Shown here piece after piece: positions 29,545 through 48,400 of a stretch of DNA of 64,000 nucleotides; position 1 is the stretch's first letter, and each line of letters begins with the position of its first letter. The DNA is from Prescottella equi (GTDB taxonomy: Bacteria; Actinomycetota; Actinomycetes; Mycobacteriales; Mycobacteriaceae): assembly GCF_002094305.1 (NCBI RefSeq), contig NZ_LWTX01000002.1:558001-622000 (forward strand), read 5' to 3'. The translations under genes and the position numbers were made by a program. The notes under the pieces are model-generated. The model was given only the letters and a program-made list of their open reading frames with translations. It was not told the origin of the DNA and made no database searches.

Positions 29545-30039
29545 CTATCGGGGCAGCACGGCCTCGATCGCCGCGATCACCTCGGGGGCGTCGGGTTCGG
29601 TGCGCGGACGGAACCGGTTGACGACGGTGCCGTCGGGCGCGATGAGGAACTTCTCGAAGTTCCACTGGATGTCGCCGGCCTCGCCGTCGGCGTCCGCGGT
29701 CTCGGTCAGCTCGGCATAGATCGGGTGCCGGTTCTCGCCGTTGACGTCTACCTTCTCCATCAGGGGGAAGGTGACGCCGTACGTGGTGGAGCAGAAGGTC
29801 TGGATCTCTTCGGGGGTGCCCGGTTCCTGGCCCATGAACTGGTTGCACGGGATGCCGATGACCGTGAGGCCGCGCTCGGCGTACTCCGACGCCAGCTTTT
29901 CGAGGGCCGTGTACTGCGGGGTGAGCCCGCACTTGGAGGCCACGTTGACCACGAGCAGTGCGCGCCCGCCGTATTCGCCGAGGCTGGTCGGCACGCCGCC
30001 GAGGGTGTTGATTTCGAGGTTCTGCAACGGAGTCGTCAT
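29545..30039 (-). CDS. Glutathione peroxidase family thiol peroxidase
   Basis: 164 residues. The peroxidatic cysteine is in NVASKCGLTPQ (about residue 37), the glutamine in PCNQF and the tryptophan in IQWNFEKFLI complete the tetrad. The TFCSTTYGVTFPLMEK segment carries the resolving cysteine, so it is probably thioredoxin-dependent: mycobacteria and rhodococci use mycothiol rather than glutathione. Cytoplasmic. It diverges from the MHS transporter; the 190-bp gap holds both promoters. Confidence 0.94.
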   Translation of the reverse strand: MTTPLQNLEINTLGGVPTSLGEYGGRALLVVNVASKCGLTPQYTALEKLASEYAERGLTVIGIPCNQFMGQEPGTPEEIQTFCSTTYGVTFPLMEKVDVNGENRHPIYAELTETADADGEAGDIQWNFEKFLIAPDGTVVNRFRPRTEPDAPEVIAAIEAVLPR

Positions 30040-30229
30040 GGCCCCAACCTAGCGAAATCCGGACGCCGGAGAGGGAACCGTACCCGCGCCTGCCGAATGT
30101 CGTAAGTGTCCGTTCCGGCAGGTGGCAAACGGTGCCGTGCCGTTGTGCGGAACGTCTCGTTGATGTGACGCACACCGCAATCGACGCTTTCAGCCGTCGA
30201 CCGACGTGGTCGCCTGCTGAAGGAGCGCA

Positions 30230-31582
30230 ATGCAACCTCGAGACACGACGTATACGGAGCCGGCTCCGAAGGACTCGCGCCGTGCCCTGATCTCCAGCTT
30301 CCTGGGATCGACGGTCGAGTACTACGACTTCCTTCTCTACGGAGCAGCGGCCGGCCTGGTGTTTCCGAAGCTGTTCTTCCCGGACACGATGGATCCCGTT
30401 CTGGGATCCACGCTCTCGTTCGTCATCCTGCTGGCCGGCTACATCTCACGGCCCGTCGGCGGCGTCCTGTTCGGACACTTCGGCGACAAGTTCGGCCGCA
30501 AGAACATTCTCGTCATCACGCTGCTGATGATGGGTCTCGTGTCCGTCGCGATCGGTCTCATGCCGACCTACGCCTCGATCGGCGTGGCCGCGCCGCTGAT
30601 TCTGGTCGCGCTCCGCGTCGTCCAGGGTCTCGCGGTCGGCGGCGAGTGGGCGGGTGCGACGCTGATGGCGGCCGAGCACGTGGGCGCGGGCAAGCGCGGC
30701 TTCGCGGCGTCGATTGCGGTCGCGGGCGGTCCCACCGGTTCCGTCCTCGCGACGCTGGTGCTCGCTCTCTTCTCGGGTCTGCCCGACGACGCTTTCTTCA
30801 GTTGGGGCTGGCGTGTGCCGTTCCTGCTGTCGGCGACGCTCGTGATCGTCGGCCTGTTCATGCGTTACCGCGTCACCGAGTCCCCCGACTTCGCGAAGGC
30901 CCGTGCCGCGGGTGAGGTCCACACCGGCACGCCGATCCTGCGCGTCCTCAGGAAGTACCCCGCATCCACCGTGTACGGCATCCTCGCGTCGGCCGGACCG
31001 CTGTTCATGCAGGCGATGCTGGCGGTGTGGATGGTGCCGCACATCGCCGCGCAGGGCACGATGCCGCGTCAGGACGCGCTGTACATGCTCACCTTCTCGA
31101 GCTTCGTGCACATCTTCGCCATTCCGTTCTTCGCGTGGCTGTCCGACCGCCACGGTCGCCGCAAGGTGATGCTGGCGGGTGCGGCCGTCTCGATCGTGCT
31201 GGTGTTCCCGATGTTCGCGATGTTCAACTCGGGCAGCTACTGGCTCGTCGCGATCGGCTTCCTGGTGGGTAACCCGATCATCCAGGCGTCGATGTACGGC
31301 CCGATCGGCGCGTTCCTCGCCGAGAAGTTCGACACCGCCGACCGCTACACGGGCGTCTCGCTCACCTTCCAGATGGGCTCGGTCCTCGGCGCCGGCACCG
31401 CCCCGCTGATGTGCAACTGGCTGTTCGGCCTCGGCAACGACGGTGGCACCAGCAACATCGCGTGGTACTTCGTCGCGCTCACCGCGCTGTCCGCGCTCGC
31501 CGTCTACCTGTCGAAGGAGACGCTCGCCAAGAAGCGCGCGGTGGCGGTCGGCACCGACCAGGATCTCGTCGCGAAAGCCTGA
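30230..31582 (+). CDS. MFS transporter, metabolite:H+ symporter (MHS) family
   Basis: 450 residues from ATG 30230 with AAGGAG upstream; 12 membrane helices. The N-terminal STVEYYDFLLYG motif, the loop 2-3 GHFGDKFGRKN and QGLAVGGEWAGATLMAAEHV are hallmarks of the MHS subfamily (ShiA, ProP, KgtP, citrate and aromatic acid carriers). The substrate cannot be read from sequence; a shikimate-like acid is possible. An 18-bp hairpin follows. It stands outside the siderophore locus, whose last gene ends against the same terminator from the other side. Confidence 0.9.
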   Translation: MQPRDTTYTEPAPKDSRRALISSFLGSTVEYYDFLLYGAAAGLVFPKLFFPDTMDPVLGSTLSFVILLAGYISRPVGGVLFGHFGDKFGRKNILVITLLMMGLVSVAIGLMPTYASIGVAAPLILVALRVVQGLAVGGEWAGATLMAAEHVGAGKRGFAASIAVAGGPTGSVLATLVLALFSGLPDDAFFSWGWRVPFLLSATLVIVGLFMRYRVTESPDFAKARAAGEVHTGTPILRVLRKYPASTVYGILASAGPLFMQAMLAVWMVPHIAAQGTMPRQDALYMLTFSSFVHIFAIPFFAWLSDRHGRRKVMLAGAAVSIVLVFPMFAMFNSGSYWLVAIGFLVGNPIIQASMYGPIGAFLAEKFDTADRYTGVSLTFQMGSVLGAGTAPLMCNWLFGLGNDGGTSNIAWYFVALTALSALAVYLSKETLAKKRAVAVGTDQDLVAKA

Positions 31583-31590
31583 CCACACAG

Positions 31591-31632
31591 CGGAGGGGCG
31601 GTGCCACCGGATCGGGTGGCACCGCCCCTCCG
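31591..31632. terminator. Bidirectional terminator, right border of MHS gene and end of siderophore operon
   Basis: A perfect 18-bp stem (31591-31608 with 31615-31632) and a 6-nt loop sit 9 nt after the transporter stop and directly against the stop codon of the minus-strand SIP fusion gene (31633). It therefore marks one boundary of the siderophore locus. Confidence 0.88.
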
Positions 31633-33456
31633 TCACTGCACGCCGGCGAACTCGACGACGGTCGATCCCCAGCCGATCGCCCCGAATCGCGTTGTCCCAC
31701 AGCCGGCATCGACTACCAGAGCCCGGATCTCGGCCTCTGTGCGCCGGCCGGACCCGTACAGGCACAACCGCAGCAGATCGCTCTCGGTCTCGTGGTCGTC
31801 GTCCGTCGAGGGATCCAGTAGATCCGTCACGAGCACCACGCGGCGGCCCGAGGCGCCCAGCACGCCGATCAGCATCCGCGCGTCCGGATCGGGGTGAGCG
31901 TCGACGACGTCCACCGCCACGACCAGGTCGACGACGTCGTCGAGCGGCGTGAACTCGCTCCGGTCGACGCGCCGGATCCGAGCACGCCGGGACTGCGCCA
32001 CGTCCGCGATGTTCCGGTCGTTCGCCGCGGGCAGTCCGACGAGCGCGATGTCGAGGTCGGGCCGCACGCGGGCGAGGGTGTCGGCGTAGACGCCGGCGCC
32101 CTCTCCGTAGATCGCGACCGTGCGTACCCCGTCGAGGTCGACGGCGTCAGGCAGCGCCGGTGCCCGGTAGACCGCGCCCGCCGCCGCCTCCTCGTGGAAG
32201 TCCTCGACGAAGCCGGGCTCCCGTGCCTTGTCGGCGAATCCGTGCCCGGGGGCGGGCGCACCGGTCCGCACGGCCTCGAGCAGTCCCAGGAACGCCATGT
32301 CGAGCCGGGTGTGAATCTTCCCGAAGTGCAACGCCTGGCTGGCGAAGGTGTCCGGATCGGCGAGGATCTCGCCCATCTCGGTGAGGCCGAACCGGTCACC
32401 GTCGACCGTCAGGAGGTTCATCGCCACCAGATGGCGCAGCAGTTTCGCGGTGGCATCCGGGTGGGTCTCGCACACCGCCGCGATACGCGCCGGGGTCGCC
32501 GCTCCGCCCTCGATCGCGGCGAACACCCCGACGGTGACCGCCGTTCTGATCACGAACGGCGGCAACAGTTCCGACATCTCGTGAAGCTCGCTGTAGGCGT
32601 CCGGCGTCGCCTCGCCTTCACCGGACGTCCCTTCGGTCCGGGGAACCTCACGCTGCCGCCAGTACCCCGTGATCTCGACGAACTGCTTGGGGATCGCCCT
32701 GTCCTGCTTCGCCCACCGCCGCAGCGGTTTGATCGTCAGTGCCTCGCCCGCGACCCACAGGTACGGCTGACCCGGACGCCACCGCGCCGCCTGGACGGTC
32801 TCGACCAGCCGCGACTTTCCGCCGTTCTCGGAGCGGAACAACCACGTGATCTCGACCGGCGCCTCGGACTTCAGTTCCTGACGGTGCGAAGGCTCGGCCA
32901 CCTCGATCACCACCGTCGCGGGCATGTCCGCGGGAAGCATCTCGAGGCAGCGGGCGATGGCGGGCAGCGCAGTCTGGTCGCCGGCGACGAGCATCCACTC
33001 GGCCTCCCGCGGCAGGCTCGCCGAGTGCTTGGGGCCGGCCATGAGGATCGTCTCACCCGGGCGGACGCGGTACGCCCAGTCCGAGGCCAAACCTCCCTCG
33101 TGCTCGGCGAAGTCGATCGCCATCTCCCGGGTGTCGGCGTCGTAGCTGCGCACCGTGTAGGTCCGGCTGTACTGGAACGATCCGGCCGGCCAGTCGACCG
33201 CACCGGTGTCGGTGTTCCGGGGGACGTCGAACGGCAGTGCACCGGTCTGCGGATCGACCGGGAGCAGCTTGACGTCGTCGTCGAAACCGTTGGTGCACAC
33301 CGCGGGCAGTCGGACACCGTCGCGAACGTGACTGTCCATCGCGGAACCGCCCACGATCACCCGGCGCATTCCCGGTGTCACGTCCTCGACGCGAAGTACC
33401 TCCACCTCGCGGATGCAGATCGGAAACACCTCGACCTCACGAACGGTCGCTGCCAT
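31633..33456 (-). CDS. Siderophore-interacting FAD/NADPH reductase fused to a methyltransferase-like domain
   Basis: 607 residues with AAAGGAG before ATG 33456. Residues ~15-270 are a SIP-type ferric-siderophore reductase: flavin motif RTYTVR (98-103), nucleotide-binding AGDQTALPAIAR (158-169) and the SIP-specific WVAGEALTIKPLRRW (234-248). Residues ~285-607 resemble small-molecule O-methyltransferases: a winged-helix dimerisation region (PPFVIRTAVTVGVFAAIEG, 299-317) and then a Rossmann-like part. The SAM loop is YGEGAGVYADT (450-460), and strand two ends VGLPA instead of the usual acidic residue, so methylation is doubtful. The SIP part should release iron from the imported siderophore. Last gene of the minus-strand operon. 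Confidence 0.85.
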   Translation of the reverse strand: MAATVREVEVFPICIREVEVLRVEDVTPGMRRVIVGGSAMDSHVRDGVRLPAVCTNGFDDDVKLLPVDPQTGALPFDVPRNTDTGAVDWPAGSFQYSRTYTVRSYDADTREMAIDFAEHEGGLASDWAYRVRPGETILMAGPKHSASLPREAEWMLVAGDQTALPAIARCLEMLPADMPATVVIEVAEPSHRQELKSEAPVEITWLFRSENGGKSRLVETVQAARWRPGQPYLWVAGEALTIKPLRRWAKQDRAIPKQFVEITGYWRQREVPRTEGTSGEGEATPDAYSELHEMSELLPPFVIRTAVTVGVFAAIEGGAATPARIAAVCETHPDATAKLLRHLVAMNLLTVDGDRFGLTEMGEILADPDTFASQALHFGKIHTRLDMAFLGLLEAVRTGAPAPGHGFADKAREPGFVEDFHEEAAAGAVYRAPALPDAVDLDGVRTVAIYGEGAGVYADTLARVRPDLDIALVGLPAANDRNIADVAQSRRARIRRVDRSEFTPLDDVVDLVVAVDVVDAHPDPDARMLIGVLGASGRRVVLVTDLLDPSTDDDHETESDLLRLCLYGSGRRTEAEIRALVVDAGCGTTRFGAIGWGSTVVEFAGVQ

Positions 33457-33471
33457 CGTAGAACTCCTTTC

Positions 33472-34746
33472 TCATGACGTCGGCTGCTCGACGTGCGCAG
33501 CATCCGAAAGGGGCTGGGCGTGTTCGTCGAAGCGGCGCAACCGCTTCAGCGTCACGGCGAGCACTGCCGTCGCGACCAGACCGGTGGCACCGTACACGGC
33601 GAGCGCGGCATCGATCGGAACCAGCGCGGCCACCACACCGGCCGCGACCGCGCCCACCGACGCCCCGGCGGTGACCTGCGCCGACCACACGCCCGCGATG
33701 CGGGCGCCGTACTCCTCGGCGGTGTGCTTCTGCACGATCGCGTAGCGCAGGATGTCGGCGACCGCCTCGCCGAATCCGTGCGCAGCCAGACCCGCCACCG
33801 TCACGACGACAGCTCCGGTCGCCCCGGCCCCGACGAGGCCCGCGGCGGAGAGCAGCATGCCCACGAACACCGCGCGGCCGGACCAGCGCACGGTCCCGGT
33901 CCACCCACTGGTGAGTGCGCCGAGCACGGCACCGACGGCCGGTGCGGCGTAGAGCAGACCCGTCACCGAGGCTCCGACTCCCAGGACCTCGGCGGCGTAC
34001 TCGGGAATCAGGACCGACCACCCGGCGAGCAGCATCGTGACGAACCCGCACACGAGCACACCACCGATGACGCGATGACCCGCCGCATAGCGGAATCCGC
34101 TCGCGACGGCCCGTAGCGGGGATTCCCCGGCCGAGCGCGGCGGCGGCAATGCCGGCAGGCGGGTGATGCAGAACGTGGTGACCGCCGTCGTGGCCGCGGC
34201 GAGCGCGAACGCCAGCCCGACACCACCGGAAGCGATCACGACACCACCGAGCGCCGGCCCGATCATCGCCCCCAGGTCGCCGGTGAGCGCCATCAGCGCT
34301 CCGGCCGCGGCCATCTTGTTGCGAGGCAGCAGGGTCGGGGTGACGGACATCAGCACGGTCGCCGAGATACCACCGCAGATCCCGTCGACGATCGCGGCGA
34401 GATACACCACCCAGAGCCTCGGATCCGGTAGGAACGCGTTGATCGCGAGCACCGCGAAGGCGACACCCGCGCAGCCGCGCGCAAGAGCGATGACGCGGCG
34501 CCGGTCGTACCGGTCGGCGAGGATGCCGCCCGCGAACGTTGCACCGAACGTCGTGAGCCCCAGCACCGTCGACACCGCCGCGACGTGGGCGGTGGACGCG
34601 GTGATCTCGTACACCTGCAGCGGCACGGCGACGATGAGGAAGCCGAGCCCGAACAGCGACACGACTCGCGCGGTGAAGATGTAGCGGAACTCCCGACTGG
34701 TGCGCAGCGGGTCGAGGTCGAGAGTCAGCTTCCCGAGGAGTGCCAC
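33472..34746 (-). CDS. EntS-like MFS siderophore exporter
   Basis: 424 residues from GTG 34746, 12 membrane helices. It begins with a short amphipathic stretch, LDPLRTSREFRYIFTARVVS, as in EntS/MFS_3 exporters of catecholate siderophores, and has the GGILADRYDRRRVI loop. Position between the aryl carrier gene and the SIP fusion supports export of the locus product. It ends 15 bp before the SIP gene and starts 7 bp after the carrier-protein stop. The tail is polar and about 30 residues long. Confidence 0.87.
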   Translation of the reverse strand: MALLGKLTLDLDPLRTSREFRYIFTARVVSLFGLGFLIVAVPLQVYEITASTAHVAAVSTVLGLTTFGATFAGGILADRYDRRRVIALARGCAGVAFAVLAINAFLPDPRLWVVYLAAIVDGICGGISATVLMSVTPTLLPRNKMAAAGALMALTGDLGAMIGPALGGVVIASGGVGLAFALAAATTAVTTFCITRLPALPPPRSAGESPLRAVASGFRYAAGHRVIGGVLVCGFVTMLLAGWSVLIPEYAAEVLGVGASVTGLLYAAPAVGAVLGALTSGWTGTVRWSGRAVFVGMLLSAAGLVGAGATGAVVVTVAGLAAHGFGEAVADILRYAIVQKHTAEEYGARIAGVWSAQVTAGASVGAVAAGVVAALVPIDAALAVYGATGLVATAVLAVTLKRLRRFDEHAQPLSDAAHVEQPTS

Positions 34747-34753
34747 GGGCGGG

Positions 34754-34978
34754 TCACCGCGGCTCGAGCAGTGTGAACCACTGCTCGAGATCGGGTTCGG
34801 ATGCGAGCGAGACGAAGTCGACGTCGGCGCCGCTGTCTCGCCAGCGTTCGACGAGCGCCATCAGCCGCACCGAGTCGAGGCCCTGGTCCACCAGGCTCAC
34901 CGACGGATCGATCTCGGCGACGTCCACCTCCAGGATCTGCGCCGTGTCGGCGAGGATCGTGTCGCGGTCGAGTGACAT
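34754..34978 (-). CDS. Free-standing aryl carrier protein (ArCP)
   Basis: 74 residues, AAGGGAG before ATG 34978. The phosphopantetheine site is DQGLDSVRLMAL, with the serine at about residue 36; DxGLDSxR is the pattern of aryl carrier domains of EntB/DhbB rather than the GGDS of the peptidyl carriers in the two NRPSs here. In most catecholate pathways this domain is fused to isochorismatase; here the isochorismatase at 56979 lacks it. The protein should be loaded with 2,3-dihydroxybenzoate by the ligase at 55289 and donate it to the first condensation domain. It lies 36 bp after NRPS2. Confidence 0.85.
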   Translation of the reverse strand: MSLDRDTILADTAQILEVDVAEIDPSVSLVDQGLDSVRLMALVERWRDSGADVDFVSLASEPDLEQWFTLLEPR

Positions 34979-35014
34979 GTTCTATCTCCCTTTGTTTGCT
35001 GAGGTCTCGTCGGA

Positions 35015-44182
<9,168 letters not shown>

Positions 44183-44220
44183 GCAGGGGATCTACTTCCG
44201 GTCGAAACGGGTGCGGGTAC

Positions 44221-44258
44221 GAGCACGGCCCCCGATTATGTTGTCGGGGGCCGTGTTC
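44221..44258 (-). terminator. Intra-operon hairpin between binding-protein gene and NRPS2
   Basis: A 12-bp perfect stem (CACGGCCCCCGA and complement, extending to 15 with one wobble) with an 8-nt loop begins 16 nt past the lipoprotein stop and ends 39 nt before the NRPS2 start. There is little room for a new promoter after it, so it probably lowers, rather than stops, NRPS2 transcription. Confidence 0.75.
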
Positions 44259-44273
44259 GAGCCGCAGGTGGGA

Positions 44274-45293
44274 CTACTGCTTCGCGGCGGGCAGTGCGCC
44301 GAGGCCCTCGTCGATCGAGTCGAGCGCGAGCAGGGCGGTCTGGTGGGTGGCAGCCTGCGCGTGCTTGACGGGAACGAGGTTGCCTGCCTTCACCGCGGGC
44401 AGGTTCTGCCAGAGCGGCGACGCCATCAGTTCCTGCATCTCGGGAGTCACGGAACCGTCGAGTTCGACGCCGTAGACAATGACGTCGGCGTCACCGAGCT
44501 TGTCGGAGATCCGCTCGAAGGCGACGTACTCGGCGTGGCCGTCCTCCGGGTTGTCCGGCTGGCCGGGGAACTGCAGACCCAGGTCGTCGAACAGGTTCGT
44601 CACGTAGGAGGACTTGTACTCGCGGACGAACTCGCCCGGATCGGGGAAGCACACGCTGCACACACCGGCAAACTTCAGCCCACCGAGCTTGTCCTGGTAC
44701 TTCTTCGAGATCTCCTGGGCCCGTTCGTCGTACTGCTCGATGAAGGCACCGTACGAGTCGGATACGTTCGCGGCGTCCGCGAACTGCTCGCCGAGCGTGC
44801 GCCAGTCGGCCGGCGTCGTGGGACCGAGGAACACGACGGGTGCGAGTGCCTGCAGCTTGCCCATGTCGACCTGGGACTGCGCGCGGGAGGGGACACCCAG
44901 AATGATCAGATCCGGGTCGGCAGCGGTGACCGCCTCGTAGTTCAGCTCGCTGATCGCGCCGTCGGGGCCGACCTTCGGCAGGGCATCGTAGGCCTTCCTG
45001 GTGTCGGCGTCCATGTTGTCGTCCTCACGACCCCACTCACAGATGCCGGAGAGGTTGGCACCCGACTGGATCAGCGGCGGGACGGCGTAACCGCAGGCGA
45101 CGATGCTCTGCGGATCGCCGGGAATCTCGATTGCACCGTTCTGGGCCTGGAACGTGCGGGTCGTGGCGGCGGCGGTGGTCTCGGCATCCGAGCCCTTGTC
45201 GTCGTCGCTGCCGCACGCCACGAGTCCCGCGCTCAGCAGCGCAGCGGCGCCGATCACGGCGGCGCGGCGGGCCCAGCCCATCTTCACCTGCAT
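44274..45293 (-). CDS. Ferric-siderophore-binding lipoprotein (FepB/FecB-like)
   Basis: 339 residues. A signal peptide with lipobox LVAC (cysteine at 27) is followed by a Ser/Asp/Thr-rich linker and a class III periplasmic-binding-protein fold; YEAVTAADPDLIILG is the typical mid-protein strand. It should capture the ferric form of the locus product at the cell surface and hand it to an ABC importer, but no permease or ATPase gene is in the window. GGGGAG lies ~9 nt before ATG 45293, and an iron box (45346-45364) 53 nt upstream indicates IdeR control. Confidence 0.9.
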   Translation of the reverse strand: MQVKMGWARRAAVIGAAALLSAGLVACGSDDDKGSDAETTAAATTRTFQAQNGAIEIPGDPQSIVACGYAVPPLIQSGANLSGICEWGREDDNMDADTRKAYDALPKVGPDGAISELNYEAVTAADPDLIILGVPSRAQSQVDMGKLQALAPVVFLGPTTPADWRTLGEQFADAANVSDSYGAFIEQYDERAQEISKKYQDKLGGLKFAGVCSVCFPDPGEFVREYKSSYVTNLFDDLGLQFPGQPDNPEDGHAEYVAFERISDKLGDADVIVYGVELDGSVTPEMQELMASPLWQNLPAVKAGNLVPVKHAQAATHQTALLALDSIDEGLGALPAAKQ

Positions 45294-45345
45294 CTCAGTG
45301 TCTCCCCTGGTTCCTTCGTCACATTCCGAGCGGTCGCTCGAGTCG

Positions 45346-45364
45346 ATTGGTTAGGCTAACCGAA
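45346..45364 (-). promoter_or_regulatory. IdeR/DmdR iron box before the siderophore-binding protein gene
   Basis: ATTGGTTAGGCTAACCGAA matches the actinobacterial iron box TTAGGTTAGGCTAACCTAA at 16 of 19 positions, including the whole GGTTAGGCTAACC core. It lies between the NRPS1 stop and the lipoprotein start, marking a separate iron-repressed promoter. Confidence 0.9.
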
Positions 45365-45402
45365 CTTGATGGCCGTTCCAAGAGCGTGCCCACTGAGCGG
45401 CT

Positions 45403-48400
45403 CTACAGGAACTCCAACTCGAACTCGTCGATCTCGGCCTGGTCGAGGTCTGTAAGCGTCAGGTCGCTCGGCGTCAGCCCACCCGCGTGACCGCTCGCGG
45501 CATGCCCGGACAGCGCCCGCAGGGCGTCGACCCAGGCCGTCGCCAGACTCCGGACGGTCGCGGCGTCGACCACGTCCGGGCTGTATCCCCACGTGGCCCG
45601 CAGGATGGGCCCGTCAATGGAATCCTCTGTGACCGCGCCGATCTCGATCGCGTGACTGACGGGCATGTCCCCGTCCGCCGCGCCACCGAGGGTGCCGGAT
45701 CCGGGTGCGCTCGTCCACGCCCCACCTGCGCCCTCACCCAGAGTGAACCTACCGAGGTAGTTGAAGCCGATCTCCGGGGCCGGCCCGGCGGCCAGCGCAG
45801 GTCCGGCGACCGGATCGAGGTGGCGGAGCACGCCGTAACCGATCCCGTTGTCCGGGACCCGCCGCATCTGTTCCTTGACGGATTTGAGCGCGTCACCGGC
45901 AGCCCCGCCGCCACCGAATGCGTCCACGAGATTCACCCCCGCCACGTCGAGCCGCACCGGATACAGCGTCGTGAACCAGCCGACGGTGCGGGACAGGTCC
46001 ACGCCCGGCACCGCCTGTTCCTCCCGCCCGTGGCCCTCGAGGTCGATCGACAGCGCACCCGGACCCCGGATTCGGGCGACGGCCAGAGCCAGCGCGGTGA
46101 GCAGCACGTCGTCGACCCGCGCGTTGAACCGGTCCGGCACGGCGGTCAGCAGTGCCTCGGTGACCTCCACCGGTGCCGAGACCTCCAGGGTCTCGGTGCC
46201 GGACATCCTGTCGCGCAACGGGTCGACGGCGCGGCGTCCGATCGTCTCGCGATCCGACACGGTCGCCGCCTGCCACAGCGCGAGCTCGTCCCGGCGCAGT
46301 GCCGCGGTTCCGACGAGGCCACGTGCCCACGTTCGCAGCGGTGTACCGGGCGCCGCCGGCGACTTTCCCGCACACGCGTCCGCGAGGTCCGGGACGAGGA
46401 TCCGCCACGAGACACCGTCGACGACGAGGTGGTGGATCACCAACAGTACGAGCGACTCCGTCTCGCCGGCATCGAGCAGCACGGCCCGGAACATTGCTCC
46501 GGCAGCCGGATCGAGCCGTCCGTACGCGTCGTCGGTCGCGCGCCGCACCGCCTCCCGCCGCGCGTCGGTACCCGCGCCTCGAATGTCGACGCAGGTCAGC
46601 ACGCCCTCGGCAGGCACGGTTCCGGGCGGCGGGACGTCGAACACCCGTTCCCGGTCGTCGAAGGACGCGCGCAGGGCGTCGTGGGTGTCGAGCAGCGCCT
46701 GCACCCCGCGCGTGAGCGTCGCGAGCGTCAGTCCGTCCGGCGCCCGCAACAGGCGGGACTGTGCGAACCGGCGGTACGGGCCGCCCCTGTCCAGCAGGTC
46801 GTGGACGATCGGGGTCGCGGGCACGAACCCGAGCGCGGCGGACGGGTCGACCGGCGCCACCTCGGCATCCGTTTCGGCCACCGCCGCCAGGCCCGCCACG
46901 GTGCGGTGCTCGAACACGTCACGCGCGGTGAACCGGATCCCGGCCGCACGGGCACGGGAGACGAGCTGGATCGAGACGATGGAATCACCACCGAGCGAGA
47001 AGAAGTCGTCACCCGGGCCGACGTCGTCGACCCCCAGCACGTCGGTGACCACTGCACACAGGCGGCGTTCGAGGTCGCTGCCGGCGTCCTGCGCGGAGCC
47101 CGACGCCGCGAAGTCCGGCGCGGGCAGCGCCCGGCGGTCCACCTTGCCGTTCGGTGTGACCGGCAGCGCGTCCAACAGGACGACCGCGGCGGGCACCATG
47201 TGCGCGGGCAGTCGGGCCGCCAGGTGCTCGCGAAGCGCTTCTTCGTCGGTGGCCGCCCTCACGGCGGCGTATCCGACCAATCGGCGGCGTCCCGGATCGT
47301 CCTCGCGCGCGACCACGGTTGCGGCCGCCACCGCCGGGTGCGCGGCCAGTACCGACTCGACCTCGCCGAGTTCGATGCGGAACCCGCGGATCTTCACCTG
47401 GTCGTCGGTGCGGCCCAGGTACTCGAGTACCCAGGCTCCCTCGCGTGACGTCCAGCGAACCAGATCGCCCGTGCGGTAGAGCCGTTCACCGGAGCCGCCG
47501 TACGGGTCGGCGACGAAGCGTTCCGCGGTGAGGCCGGGACGGTTCAGGTAGCCGCGCGTGACCCCGGGCCCTCCGACATACAACTCGCCGGGGACCCCGC
47601 GGGGAACCAGGCGCATCCTCGCGTCGAGCACGTACGCCCTCGCCCCGTCGACCGGGGAACCGATGTGCGCGGCCGATCCCGTGATGTCGCCGATCGTGGC
47701 ATCGACGGTGCACTCGGTGGGGCCGTACATGTTGGTGGCGTGGATGCCGTCGGCGCCGGCGAGTGCGGACCACAGCTCGGCGGGGACCGCCTCGCCGCCG
47801 ACCGCGAGCAGGCCGGGGCGATGCGCGGCGGTGGCATCGAGCAGGCCCTCGCGCAGCAACTCCGCCATCAACAGCGGCACGCAGTCGACGGCGTCGATGT
47901 GGTGGCGACGCACGTACTCGACGATGCCGGCCGCATCCGCGGCGAGGTCCGCGCCGAGCACGTGCAGCGTGTGCCCGGACAGCATCGACAGCAGCGGGTC
48001 GATTGCCGAGTCGAATGCCAGCGCATACGTGAGCAGGACCCGCCGCCGACGGTCGTCCGCCGGTCCGAACGTCCGTCGGCGCTGTGTCGCCAGCAGATTG
48101 ACGACGCCACGGTGCGGTACGACGACACCCTTCGGGACACCCGTCGATCCGGAGGTGTAGATGACGTACGCGGCGTTGTCCGCGCACGGAGTGCCGGTCC
48201 GCTCGCCCACCGCCAGCGGACCGGACGGCAAGGTGGGGTCGACCGCGGCGATCGCGTACTCGTCGAGCACCAGGACCGGGGCGGCGTCCGCGAGCATGTG
48301 CGCGATCCGGTCGGCCGGGTAGGCCGGGTCGATCGGCAGGTACGCGCCACCGGCCTGCCACACCGCGAGGGCGGCGATCACGATGTCGGTACCGCGGGGA

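Noticed and set aside
34754-34978. Small gene next to NRPS2 considered as mbtH.
   Set aside because: It lacks the MbtH tryptophans and NxExQxSxWP pattern and has a carrier-protein serine motif instead.
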